Shown: positions 16,396-24,802 of the stretch, one piece after another | Layout: each line of letters opens with the position of its first letter | How positions within the stretch are numbered: the stretch's first letter is position 1 | Source of the DNA: CAUSKK01 sp963532425 | GTDB lineage: Bacteria > Pseudomonadota > Gammaproteobacteria > Cardiobacteriales > Cardiobacteriaceae | Length of the DNA: 64,000 bases | NCBI GenBank assembly: GCA_963532425.1 | Contig: CAUSKK010000005.1 | Location: 39,815-103,814 of the forward strand | Direction: 5' to 3' | Made by a program: the position numbers and the translations under genes | Notes under the pieces: model-generated | Told to the model about the DNA's origin: nothing | Seen by the model: only the letters and a program-made list of their open reading frames with translations | Databases searched by the model: none

Positions 16396-17949
16396 CTAGT
16401 GCTTAAAGTGGCGCATACCGGTGAAAATCATCGCCAGACCGTGTTCGTTGGCGGCGTCGATACACTCCTGGTCGCGGACGGAGCCGCCGGGCTGAATGAT
16501 GGCCTTCACCCCCACGGCGGCGGCCGCATCGACCCCGTCGCGGAAGGGGAAAAAGGCATCGCTGGCCAGCACCGTGCCGGTCAAATCGAAGCCCTCATCC
16601 TGGGCCTTGAGCACGGCAATGCGGGTGGCGAAAACTCGGCTGGTCTGGCCGGCGCCGATGCCGAGGGTGGCCAAATCCCGGGCCAGCACAATGGCATTGG
16701 ATTTCACCGCCCGCACCACGCGCCAGCTAAAGAGCAGGTCGTTCAGCTCCCGGGCGGTGGGTTCGCGGGCGCTGACCACCTGCAAATCGCCGTCGCGGAC
16801 GGTGCCGTTGTCCCACTCCTGCACCAGCAGGCCACTGCGCAGGCCGGTCAGCTGCCAAGCGCGGCCGTCGGGCCAGTCGCTGGCGCTCACCTCCAGCAGG
16901 CGCACATTGACCTTCTGGCCGAAGATGGCCTGGGCCTCGGGGGTAAAGGTCGGCGCCAGTACCACTTCGACGAACTGGCGGGCGACGATTTCCGCCGCCA
17001 CCTCCGCATCGACGCCCCGGTTAAAGGCGATGATGCCGCCGAAGGCACTGGTGGGGTCGCAGCGGTGGGCGCGGTCGTAGGCGCTGAACAGGTTTTCGCC
17101 GATGGCCACGCCGCAGGGGTTGGCGTGCTTGACGATGACACAGGCCGGTTCACTGAAGCGGGCCACGGTCTGCAGGGCGCTGTCGGCGTCGGCGATGTTG
17201 TTGTAGGACAGGGCCTTGCCCTGGAGCTGGCGGGCACTGCCCAGGCCCACCGGCCGACTGCCCACGTAGAAGGCGGCGCGCTGGTGCGGGTTTTCGCCAT
17301 AGCGCAGCCGTTCGCGGCAGTGAAATTCGATGCTGAGATTGTCCGGCAGTTCGTTGCCGCCGGCAAATTGCCGTTCCAGATAGTTGGCGATGGCCCGGTC
17401 ATAGCTGGCGGTATGCTGGAAGGTCTTCAGGGCCAGGCGCTGGCGCAGGGCCAAATCGAAGGCGTCGTTTTCCAGGGCCTCCAGCAGCTCCGGATAGTCG
17501 GCCGGACTGGTTACCACGCCGACACTGGCATGGTTTTTCGCCGCCGAGCGCAGCATGGCCGGTCCGCCGATGTCGATGTTCTCGATGGCCTCGGCCAGGC
17601 TAACGCCGGGTTTGGCGATGGTTTCGGCGAAGGGATAGAGATTGACCACGAGCAAATCAATGGCGCCGATGTCCGAGGCGGCCATGGCGGCGTCGTCCTC
17701 GCCGCGCCGGCCGAGTAGCCCGCCGTGAATCTTCGGATGCAGCGTTTTCAGCCGGCCGGCCATCATCTCCGGAAAGCCGGTGTAGGCGCTGACCTCAATC
17801 ACCGGCAGTCCGGCCGCCGTCAGCGTGGCAGCGGTGCCGCCGGTGGAGAGCAGCTCGATGCCGAGGGCGTGCAGCCGCTGGGCCAGTTCGATGAGGCCGC
17901 TTTTATCGGAGACGCTCAGCAGAGCGCGCCGGACTTTAATCTGGGACAT
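16396..17949 (-). CDS. purH: Bifunctional AICAR transformylase / IMP cyclohydrolase
   Basis: Last two steps of purine synthesis: formylation of AICAR with 10-formyl-tetrahydrofolate, then ring closure to IMP. The 517-residue protein has the N-terminal MGS-like cyclohydrolase domain (RRALLSVSDKSGLIELA, LLSTGGTAATL, KTLHPKIHGG). The C-terminal transformylase domain has VIVKHANPCGVA with the Lys-His pair used in catalysis, SNAIVLA, and ends with the usual MRHFKH. The start at 17949 (GGAGGAACCC upstream) is preferred over one nine codons earlier. It is divergent from lptD. E. coli PurH is 529 residues, so the length is normal. Confidence 0.96.
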   Translation of the reverse strand: MSQIKVRRALLSVSDKSGLIELAQRLHALGIELLSTGGTAATLTAAGLPVIEVSAYTGFPEMMAGRLKTLHPKIHGGLLGRRGEDDAAMAASDIGAIDLLVVNLYPFAETIAKPGVSLAEAIENIDIGGPAMLRSAAKNHASVGVVTSPADYPELLEALENDAFDLALRQRLALKTFQHTASYDRAIANYLERQFAGGNELPDNLSIEFHCRERLRYGENPHQRAAFYVGSRPVGLGSARQLQGKALSYNNIADADSALQTVARFSEPACVIVKHANPCGVAIGENLFSAYDRAHRCDPTSAFGGIIAFNRGVDAEVAAEIVARQFVEVVLAPTFTPEAQAIFGQKVNVRLLEVSASDWPDGRAWQLTGLRSGLLVQEWDNGTVRDGDLQVVSAREPTARELNDLLFSWRVVRAVKSNAIVLARDLATLGIGAGQTSRVFATRIAVLKAQDEGFDLTGTVLASDAFFPFRDGVDAAAAVGVKAIIQPGGSVRDQECIDAANEHGLAMIFTGMRHFKH

Positions 17950-18038
17950 GGGTTCCTCCACGGTGAAAAGCGCCAATTATAAGATTTTTCCCCGGACGCT
18001 TCGGCTACACTAGCGGCCTTTTAACCGAGACCTGCACC

Positions 18039-20138
18039 GTGAAAATCCTTCCCCTTCCTCTCCTGTTGGGGGCGCCGTTGCTCTGGGGGCAACAGTGCCC
18101 CGTTGACCCGCTGGTGGCGGCCCTGAACCCCGAGCGCTTCCACGATGATTTTGTCCGGGTGCAGGCCGAGGCCGCCGAGGGCAACTACCAGTCGGCCCAG
18201 CTCAGCGGCGGCGTGGTGCTGACCCAGGGTGAGAAGCGCTTCACGGCGCCGGCGGTGCAGTATTCACCGGCCCTGGAAATGGGCAGCATCGCCAGCGACG
18301 CCGTCTTCGCCGACCCGCAGACGGTGATTCGCGGCCAGGGGGTGCAATTCAATCTGCGCGAGAAGACGGCCCATTTCCGCCGGGCCGAATACTATCTGGA
18401 CAAACAGCAGGCCAGCGGGGCCGCCGACGATGTCCACATCGACGAGAACCAGCACCTTGACCAAATGGCCAATGCCACCTGGAGCACCTGCAACCGCATC
18501 AATCCCGACTGGCACCTGCAGGCCGCCAGCCTCACCCTCGACCGGCGCCAGAACCGGGCCATCGCCCGCCACATGACCTTCCGGCTGCGCGGCTGGCCGG
18601 TGCTCTATCTGCCCTATTTCTCCTATCCCATCGGCCCCGGCCGCCAGAGCGGTTTCCTCACCCCCAACCTCTACACCAGCAGCAACCGGGGGCTGGAACT
18701 GTCCGTGCCCTACTACTGGAACATCGCCCCCAACCTGGACGCCACCACCACCCTGCGGCCGATGACCAAGCAGGGCCTGATGACCGAGGGCGAGCTGCGC
18801 TACCTCGGCGAACGCCAGCGCGGCCAGCTCAACGGCGCCTTTCTCTGGAACAACAAGCCGCACAAGCGCTGGCACGGCAGCTGGCAGCATCAGTATGTTT
18901 ACGGCCGCTGGCACAGCGATTTGCACCTCCAGCAGGTGTCCGACGTGCACTATCTCAACGATTTCCGCTCGGGCCTTACTGAAACCAACGATTGGTTCCT
19001 GGAACGGCACTGGCGCACGCGCTACGGCCAGCATTGGCAGCTGGAGGTGCAGGACTACCAAATCTCCGACCCGGAGGTCTGGGACAAGCCGCACAGCAAA
19101 TTGCCCCAGCTGTCCTATCAAAATCAGTGGCAACGGGGCGATTTCACCGTCAGCGCCCGGGGCGAGGCCACCTATTTCTATAAGCGCCACGACATCAGCG
19201 GCAACCGCTTCAACGGCGAGCTCAGCGCCGACTATGAGCTGCGCCGGGCCCAGGGCTATCTCAAGCCGCGCCTCAGCATCAACGGCGGCTACTACCAGCT
19301 CAACGACGGGGACCGGCTGTACCGGCTGCTGCCCACCTTCAGCCTGGACAGCGGCCTGATTTTTGAGCGCAACACGAAGCGCTTCACCCAGACCCTGGAA
19401 CCGCGTCTCTTCTATGTCTACACGCCGTTCCTCGACCAGAGCGCCTACCCACTCTTCGACACCAGCAACGCCAGCTTGAGCTGGTCGAACCTGTTCCGGG
19501 AAAACTGGTTCACCGGCGGCGACCGGGTGGCCGACAACAATGAAATCCGCGCCGCCCTCACCACCCGCCTGCTCAACAACGACGACGGCGGCGAAAAACT
19601 GCGCCTGTCCCTGGGGACGGTGCAATATCTGTCCCGGCCGCGCAGCCGCTGGCTGGGAAGCGCTTCGGCCCTGCAGGACAAACGGCTGCTGGCCAGTGAA
19701 CTCAACTATCAAATCAATGACCGCTGGGAGCTGGCCGGCCTCAGCCTCTACAACCATAGCGACCGCCAGCTGCACTACAACCGCGTCGATTTGCGCTTCA
19801 AGCTCGGCCCGGAGCAGTTTATATCGCTGGCCCACCGCTACCACCGCGACCGCTTCGACCAGATTTCCCTGCAGGGCCGCTGGCGCTTCAATGACCGCTG
19901 GCAGACCTTTTTCCGCCAGGATTATTCGCTGGCGGAGAAGCGCTCCTTCAATAGCATCGCCGGGGTGGAATACAACGACTGCTGCTGGTCCTGGCGTCTG
20001 GCCGGCAAGCGCTACCGCAATGCCCCCAGCGATAGCCGCCGGCACAATACGCTATACTTGGAGTTCATTTTCAAAGGTCTGGGCAGCGCTGGTCGCAGTG
20101 CCGATGCCCTTCTAAAAAACGAGATTAAGGAGTTCTAA
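18039..20138 (+). CDS. lptD: LPS-assembly protein LptD
   Basis: Outer-membrane beta-barrel that, with the LptE lipoprotein, inserts lipopolysaccharide into the outer leaflet. The 699-residue protein starts with GTG and a signal peptide (LLLGAPLLWG). It has the OstA/LptA-like jellyroll domain (about 30-160) and the plug/barrel start LYLPYFSYPIGPGRQSGFL. The disulfide cysteines are all present: Cys20, the Cys of TCNRINPDW and the Cys-Cys pair in EYNDCCWSWRL. At 699 residues it is shorter than the 784 of E. coli. Three exact GAAGCGCTTC sites lie inside it (18233, 19376, 19657). The stop overlaps the surA start (TAATG). Confidence 0.95.
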   Translation: MKILPLPLLLGAPLLWGQQCPVDPLVAALNPERFHDDFVRVQAEAAEGNYQSAQLSGGVVLTQGEKRFTAPAVQYSPALEMGSIASDAVFADPQTVIRGQGVQFNLREKTAHFRRAEYYLDKQQASGAADDVHIDENQHLDQMANATWSTCNRINPDWHLQAASLTLDRRQNRAIARHMTFRLRGWPVLYLPYFSYPIGPGRQSGFLTPNLYTSSNRGLELSVPYYWNIAPNLDATTTLRPMTKQGLMTEGELRYLGERQRGQLNGAFLWNNKPHKRWHGSWQHQYVYGRWHSDLHLQQVSDVHYLNDFRSGLTETNDWFLERHWRTRYGQHWQLEVQDYQISDPEVWDKPHSKLPQLSYQNQWQRGDFTVSARGEATYFYKRHDISGNRFNGELSADYELRRAQGYLKPRLSINGGYYQLNDGDRLYRLLPTFSLDSGLIFERNTKRFTQTLEPRLFYVYTPFLDQSAYPLFDTSNASLSWSNLFRENWFTGGDRVADNNEIRAALTTRLLNNDDGGEKLRLSLGTVQYLSRPRSRWLGSASALQDKRLLASELNYQINDRWELAGLSLYNHSDRQLHYNRVDLRFKLGPEQFISLAHRYHRDRFDQISLQGRWRFNDRWQTFFRQDYSLAEKRSFNSIAGVEYNDCCWSWRLAGKRYRNAPSDSRRHNTLYLEFIFKGLGSAGRSADALLKNEIKEF

Positions 20139-21682
20139 TGCGTGCCCATCTTCCGTTGGCATTGTTTCTGGCGCTAAGCGCTTCCCTCCCCAGCACCGCC
20201 GCCCCGACCAAGGCGGCGGTTGCCGTTAAGGCCCCCAAAACTTTAAAAACCAACCCGGCCAAGCCAGCCCCGGCCCCGGCCGCCAAAGCCGCCCCGGCCA
20301 AAACCAATGCCACCAAGCCGGTGGCAAAAGCCAGCGCCACCAAGCCGACGGCTAAACCAGCCCCCGGCCGTCGGGCCAAAATCGCCACCGGGGCCAACCG
20401 GGGTGCCGGCGGCAATCGGGCCGCCGTGGCGCGCAAATTGAACTGGGCCGCCCCTACAGCGGCCGGAGCCGTGGCCGCCGCCGACTATGCCAGCGCCGGC
20501 GGGGCCCGGGGCGACGATGTGGGCCTGATTATTAACAATCGGGCCCTGAGTAAAAACGAGGTGCGCCGGGAACTGGCCCTGCTGCGGCGGACGGCCCCGG
20601 CCGGCATTCCGGAAAAACAGCTGCTGGAGGAACTCATTCGCCGCCAGCTGCTGCAGGAGCTGGCCACGCGCAACGATATCAGCGTCAGCGACGAGGAAAT
20701 CGACGGCGCCCTGGCCGAGGTGGCCGCCAAGAACCAGCTCAGCACCGGCGCCCTGCTGCAGAAACTGCAGCGGGAAATGGGCCTGAACGCGGTGGAATAC
20801 CGCCGCCATCTGGCCCAGAGCCTGCTGGAGGAAAAGATGAAGATGGAGGCCGTGGCCCCGGAAATCAGCGTGCGCGAGGAGGAAATCGACGACCAAATCG
20901 CCCAGCTGGCCTACAAGGCGGACACCACCCTGCAGGTGGAAGATTTGCTGCTGCCGCTGCCGCCGGGCACGCCGGAGCAGCGCGGGCCGCTGATTCAAAA
21001 GCTGCTGCAGCAGGTTTCCGGCGCCCTGCGCCAGACCCACAACAATCTGCAGGCCGCCGCCCAGCTGCTGCCCAATGCCCGCTTTAACAGTCTGGGCCAG
21101 GTGAATCTGCTCCAGGCGCCGCCGCGCTTTGCCCGGGTGCTGGCGAACCTGCCGGTGGGCGAGGTCAGCGCGACGCCGGTCATCGACTCCGACGGCATGC
21201 ACTTCCTGCGCGTGGCGGCCCGGGCGGCCGGCGGCGAGGAGGGCAAGGCCGTGAAAACCACCGAGGCCGATGTGGCGCAGATTCTCGTGCGCGGCCACGA
21301 CGCCGGCGCCAAGGAAAAAATCGAGGCCATCTACCGCCAGCTCCAGGGCGGCGCCAACTTCGCCAGCCTGGCCCAGCGCTATTCCGAGGACAGCGCCTCG
21401 GCGGCCAAGGGCGGCGAAATGGGCTATGTCAATGCCGAGGAGCTCGGCGAGGAGTTCGGCCAAGCCCTGGAACGGGCGCCCCTCGGCCAGGTGCTGCCGC
21501 CCTTTGAAACGCCCTTCGGCTGGCACCTGATTCGGGTCAAAGACCGGCGCCAGGTGGACGCCAGCGAAGCCCTGCTGCGTCAGCGTATCCGCGTCGGCCT
21601 GTTCATGCAGCGGCTGGAGGAAAAATGGCAGCAGAACCTCCAGAATCTACGCCAGGGGGCCTTTGTGAAGGTCAATCTCTAG
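20138..21682 (+). CDS. surA: Periplasmic chaperone SurA with an unusual low-complexity N-terminus
   Basis: Peptidyl-prolyl isomerase and chaperone that carries outer-membrane proteins, LptD included, to the Bam complex. The 514-residue product has a signal peptide, then about 80 residues of Ala/Lys/Pro repeats (residues 22-100). The canonical SurA N-domain begins at GLIINNRALSKNEVRREL. The first parvulin-like domain (TLQVEDLLLPLPPGTPEQRG) is degenerate. The second (ADVAQILVRGH, FASLAQRYSEDSASAAKGGEMGYV in pieces, FGWHLIRVKDRR) is intact. E. coli SurA is 428 residues, and the excess is the low-complexity tract. It overlaps lptD by one base, so the two are co-translated. Confidence 0.92.
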   Translation: MRAHLPLALFLALSASLPSTAAPTKAAVAVKAPKTLKTNPAKPAPAPAAKAAPAKTNATKPVAKASATKPTAKPAPGRRAKIATGANRGAGGNRAAVARKLNWAAPTAAGAVAAADYASAGGARGDDVGLIINNRALSKNEVRRELALLRRTAPAGIPEKQLLEELIRRQLLQELATRNDISVSDEEIDGALAEVAAKNQLSTGALLQKLQREMGLNAVEYRRHLAQSLLEEKMKMEAVAPEISVREEEIDDQIAQLAYKADTTLQVEDLLLPLPPGTPEQRGPLIQKLLQQVSGALRQTHNNLQAAAQLLPNARFNSLGQVNLLQAPPRFARVLANLPVGEVSATPVIDSDGMHFLRVAARAAGGEEGKAVKTTEADVAQILVRGHDAGAKEKIEAIYRQLQGGANFASLAQRYSEDSASAAKGGEMGYVNAEELGEEFGQALERAPLGQVLPPFETPFGWHLIRVKDRRQVDASEALLRQRIRVGLFMQRLEEKWQQNLQNLRQGAFVKVNL

Positions 21683-21695
21683 GCTAGCCCCAACG

Positions 21696-21725
21696 AAGCG
21701 CTCCCCCGAGCGCTTTGTTTGTTTT
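21696..21725 (+). terminator. Terminator-like hairpin after surA
   Basis: AAGCGCTC (21696-21703) pairs with GAGCGCTT (21708-21715) around CCCC and is followed by TGTTTGTTTT. It is again built from palindrome halves. The interrupted T tract makes it moderate. Confidence 0.6.
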
Positions 21726-21791
21726 CACCGGCCCGCCCGGGTTTCTCCGCCGAAGCGCTTCGGCCCCCCAATCCATTACCCAGAACCCATC

Positions 21792-22004
21792 ATGAAACAA
21801 TCCTTTGAAGTTAAAGCCAAAACCCAGCTCGGCCAGCATTTCCTCGCCGACGGGCGCGTCATTGCCCAGCTGATTCACGCCATTAATCCGAAGCGGGGCG
21901 AATGGCTTTTGAACGACCCACGGGCGTTAAAAAGCCCAGCAAGCACCGCGCTGCAACCCCTGCTGGCTCCCCCAGCGGGGCCACTGCGGGAGAAACCGCT
22001 ATGA
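21792..22004 (+). pseudogene. First extra 5-prime copy of rsmA (open, 70 codons)
   Basis: The first 36 codons (MKQSFEVKAKTQLGQHFLAD and on to INPKRGE) match the true rsmA start, then the frame runs into unrelated sequence and a stop at 22004. The tail ends with LLAPPAGPLREKPL. Its stop overlaps the ATG of the second copy (ATGA at 22001-22004). No catalytic part of the methyltransferase is encoded. It could still be translated as a leader peptide. Confidence 0.8.
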
Positions 22005-22159
22005 AACAATCCTTTGAAGTTAAAGCCAAAACCCAGCTCGGTCAGCATTTCCTCGCCGACGAGCGCGTCATCGCCCATCTGATTCATGCCATTAATCCGA
22101 AGCGGGGCGAGGCCCTGCTGGCTCCCCCAGCGGGGCCGCTGCGGGAGAAACTGCTATGA
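22001..22159 (+). pseudogene. Second extra 5-prime copy of rsmA (open, 52 codons)
   Basis: Again 36-37 codons of the rsmA start, with two amino-acid changes (Gly to Glu, Gln to His) and several silent ones, then the short tail LLAPPAGPLREKLL. The stop overlaps the ATG of the full-length gene (ATGA at 22156-22159). Translation through copies one and two would deliver ribosomes to rsmA. Confidence 0.8.
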
Positions 22160-22941
22160 AACAATCCTTTGAAGTTAAAGCCAAGACCCAGCTCGGCCAG
22201 CATTTCCTCGCCGACGGGCGCGTCATTGCCCAGCTGATTCACGCCATTAATCCGAAGCGGGGCGAGGCCCTGCTGGAAATCGGCCCCGGCCTCGGTGCCC
22301 TGACCCTGCCCCTGCTGCGCGTTGCCGGCGCCCTGACCGCCCTGGAGGTGGACGGCCGGGTGATTGACATTCTGCGCGCCAAGGCCGCCCCCCTCGGCCA
22401 GCTGCATCTTATCCACGGCGATTTTCTCCGCCACGACCTGGGCCCCGGCCGCTGGCGGCTGGTCGGCAACCTGCCCTATCAGCTGTCCAGCCCCATTCTG
22501 GCCCACTGCGTCGCCGCCCGCGCCCATATCCTCGACATGCATTTCATGCTGCAGAAGGAGGTGGTGGAACGCCTCTGTGCCGAACCCGGCAACCGCGACT
22601 ACGGCCGCCTCAGCCTGCTGCTGCAACGCCATTTCGAGCCCGAAGCGCTCTTCGACATTCCCCCCGAGGCCTTCAGCCCGCCACCCCGGGTGCAATCGGC
22701 GGTGGTGCGCCTGACCCCCCGGCCCGCCCCGGCCTGGGCCGTCGCCGACGAGGCCGCCTGGGACGCCATCGTCCGCACCGCCTTCGGTCAGCGTCGCAAG
22801 ATGCTGCGCCAGTCGCTGAAGGCCTATTTTTCCAGCGCCGAACTGGAAGCGCTCGGCATCGACCCCACCGCCCGCCCGGAAAATCTCAGCGGGGGGGATT
22901 TTGCCGTTTTAGCTAACGCCAAAGCCGGGCTGAAATCATGA
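22156..22941 (+). CDS. rsmA: 16S rRNA (adenine1518/1519-N6) dimethyltransferase
   Basis: RsmA (KsgA) dimethylates two adjacent adenosines of the helix-45 loop in 16S rRNA during 30S maturation, using S-adenosylmethionine. The 261-residue protein has QLGQHFLAD at its start, the SAM motif EIGPGLGALT at residues 41-50, the acidic ALEVDGR, and the catalytic NLPYQLSSPIL. It ends with the typical helical domain (RRKMLRQSLK, RPENLS). The start at 22156 is the only one that continues into the methyltransferase. It follows lptD-surA, but pdxA, which usually lies between surA and rsmA, is absent. Both gene ends are duplicated nearby. Confidence 0.95.
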   Translation: MKQSFEVKAKTQLGQHFLADGRVIAQLIHAINPKRGEALLEIGPGLGALTLPLLRVAGALTALEVDGRVIDILRAKAAPLGQLHLIHGDFLRHDLGPGRWRLVGNLPYQLSSPILAHCVAARAHILDMHFMLQKEVVERLCAEPGNRDYGRLSLLLQRHFEPEALFDIPPEAFSPPPRVQSAVVRLTPRPAPAWAVADEAAWDAIVRTAFGQRRKMLRQSLKAYFSSAELEALGIDPTARPENLSGGDFAVLANAKAGLKS

Positions 22942-23031
22942 GAACGGGACCAATTCGGCGAAGGGTGGAAGCGGCTCCCTTGGGTGCCGTTTTAGCTAAC
23001 GCCAAAGCCGGGCTGAAATCATGAGAACGGG
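22902..23031 (+). repeat. Duplicated 3-prime end of rsmA
   Basis: A 47-bp segment spanning the last codons and stop of rsmA (22902-22948) recurs without a visible mismatch at 22985-23031. A weaker partial third copy (GGCCGGGCTGAAATGATGA) begins near 23076. Confidence 0.85.
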
Positions 23032-23196
23032 GCTAGTCTGTAGAGTGGCGGAAGGGGCGCCCCCCTGGCCAATAGGCCGGGCTGAAATGATGAAAAGGAA
23101 GCCAATCCCAGCCCCCGGCGCTGTTCCCGCTGGCTCCGGCCAACCAGACAGCGGGACCGCCCCGCCCCGAAGCCGCAACGCCACCGGGGCCGGCTG

Positions 23197-23748
23197 ATGC
23201 GCCCGGCTAAACGCCCCAACCACTGGCGCCGGCGGCTGGGCCGGCTGCTCGGTCAGGGGCTGCTATTTCTGCTGCTGATTTTGGCCCTGGACTGGTGGCG
23301 GGCGCCCCGGCGGGACATCAGCCTGCCGCCGGTTCTTTACAGCCTTCAGGGCGAAGCGCTTCCCCTGGGGACGCCGGCGAGCCCCGCCGGAACCCGGCAA
23401 CCGCTTCCCTCGCCACGGTCGGGGCCGCTGCTGATTTACGTCTGGGCCGAATGGTGCGTGTTCTGCCGCCACACCACGCCGGCGGTGCAGGCCCTCAGCG
23501 CCGACTATCCGGTCATCGGCCTGGCCCTGCGCTCCGGCGATGCGGTGGCGGTGCAGAGTTATATGAAGCGCCACGGCTGGACGTTCCCGGTGGCCAATGA
23601 CCCCGACGGCGAGCTGTTCCGCCGCCTCGACCTGCGGGTGGTGCCGACGGCCCTCATCGTCAAGGACGGCCGCCTGCTCTATAGCACCAGCGGCTGGAGC
23701 AGCAGCTGGGGGCTGCGCCTACGCCTCTGGCTGGCCCGGTTTTTCTAG
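23197..23748 (+). CDS. Membrane-anchored thioredoxin-like protein
   Basis: A 183-residue protein with a single transmembrane anchor (about residues 18-33, after an Arg-rich cytoplasmic tail) and a periplasmic thioredoxin fold. The active site is WAEWCVFCR with Cys87 and Cys90. The cis-Pro is in RVVPTALIV. The CVFC dipeptide differs from thioredoxin (CGPC). The layout resembles the ScsD/TlpA-like disulfide proteins. It may reduce or form disulfides in envelope proteins such as LptD, encoded 4 kb upstream, but that link is only inference. An exact palindrome at 23353-23362 encodes Glu-Ala-Leu. The start is uncertain. Confidence 0.82.
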   Translation: MRPAKRPNHWRRRLGRLLGQGLLFLLLILALDWWRAPRRDISLPPVLYSLQGEALPLGTPASPAGTRQPLPSPRSGPLLIYVWAEWCVFCRHTTPAVQALSADYPVIGLALRSGDAVAVQSYMKRHGWTFPVANDPDGELFRRLDLRVVPTALIVKDGRLLYSTSGWSSSWGLRLRLWLARFF

Positions 23749-23761
23749 GGCCCCACCGGCC

Positions 23762-23937
23762 GAAGCGCTTCCCCTTTGCCGGGCCGGTGATGATTTCGCC
23801 GCCCCGAAGCGCTTCTGGCTGGAGATTCAGAGCGAAGCGCTTCGCTCTGACGGCCATAGAAAAGCGCTCCCCTTTGAACTGGGCGGGGCTGGGAAAGCAT
23901 TTCTTTCTGAACGTTGCCGGAAATACCGAAGCGCTTC
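23762..23937. repeat. Short palindrome array
   Basis: Several palindromes or variants (for example at 23762 and 23928) lie in the 224-bp gap before the next gene. One is followed by the composite motif CCCCTTTGCCGGGCCGGTGA, which recurs in other arrays. The array lies upstream of the PARG gene, so its promoter probably lies inside. Confidence 0.85.
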
Positions 23938-23972
23938 CCCCTTAAACTTAGTCCTTTTGTCAGGAGGAACCC

Positions 23973-24794
23973 ATGAGTAACCCGAGAGATGAACTCAGAG
24001 CCCAGGCCGAAGCGGTGCTGGCCGCCAGCGAGTGCGGTCGCTACACCAATCCCCGGGGCGCCATCGTCGATTTCAGCGCCGCCCAGCGCGCCGCCGAGGC
24101 CGGTAGCCGCTGTTACCGCCCGGCGGAACTGGCCGAACTCCGCTGGCCGGCCACGGCCGCCGTTCCCATCATCAGCGTGGGCGAAGAAAGCACCAGCGCC
24201 GCCGCCCGGCGCCTGGTGGTCGGCGCGGGCAAAACGGCCGTGGCCCTGCTGAATTTCGCCTCGGCGCGCAACCCGGGCGGTGGCTTCCTCGGCGGCGCCC
24301 GTGCCCAGGAGGAAGACCTCTGCCGCAGCTCCGGCCTCTACCGCTGCCAGCTGCAAACGCCGGAGTATTACGAAGCCAATCGGGGGCAGAAATCGCTGCT
24401 CTACACCGACCACCTGATTTACTCGCCGGCGGTGCCCTTTTTCCACGTGAATGATTGGTTGGACGATTATTTCTGCGTCGATGTCATCACCGCCCCGGCC
24501 CCCAACGCCGGCGCCCATCTGCAAAAACACCCGGAGGACGGCCCGGCGGTGCTCGCCACCCTGCGGCGCCGCGCCGGCTATGTATTAGATTTGGCCGCCG
24601 CCCGGGGTTGCCGCCATCTTATCCTCGGCGCCTGGGGCTGCGGCGTCTTCCGCAACAATCCCCGCGATGTGGCCCAGGCCTGGGCCGATGGTCTGGCCGC
24701 CAAGGCTTACCCCTTTGCCAGCGTCCACTTCGCCATCTACGACCGCAGCCCGAGCCAGTCTGTACTGGGCGCCTTCCGGGAGCGCTTCGGCTAG
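23973..24794 (+). CDS. Bacterial-type poly(ADP-ribose) glycohydrolase (TIGR02452 family)
   Basis: Macrodomain-fold protein of the microbial PARG family, which hydrolyses ADP-ribose chains from proteins. The 273-residue product carries the PARG signature in PGGGFLGGARAQEEDLCRSS: GGG at residues 102-104 and the catalytic QEE at 112-114, where the second Glu is the acid. LILGAWGCGVFRNNP is the other conserved macrodomain block. The start has AGGAGGAACCC just upstream. It lies 8 nt before an AraC-type regulator and probably shares its transcript. The bacterial role is unclear: reversal of ADP-ribosylation in stress, phage defence or toxin immunity are all possible. Confidence 0.88.
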   Translation: MSNPRDELRAQAEAVLAASECGRYTNPRGAIVDFSAAQRAAEAGSRCYRPAELAELRWPATAAVPIISVGEESTSAAARRLVVGAGKTAVALLNFASARNPGGGFLGGARAQEEDLCRSSGLYRCQLQTPEYYEANRGQKSLLYTDHLIYSPAVPFFHVNDWLDDYFCVDVITAPAPNAGAHLQKHPEDGPAVLATLRRRAGYVLDLAAARGCRHLILGAWGCGVFRNNPRDVAQAWADGLAAKAYPFASVHFAIYDRSPSQSVLGAFRERFG

Positions 24795-24802
24795 GGGTGT
24801 CC

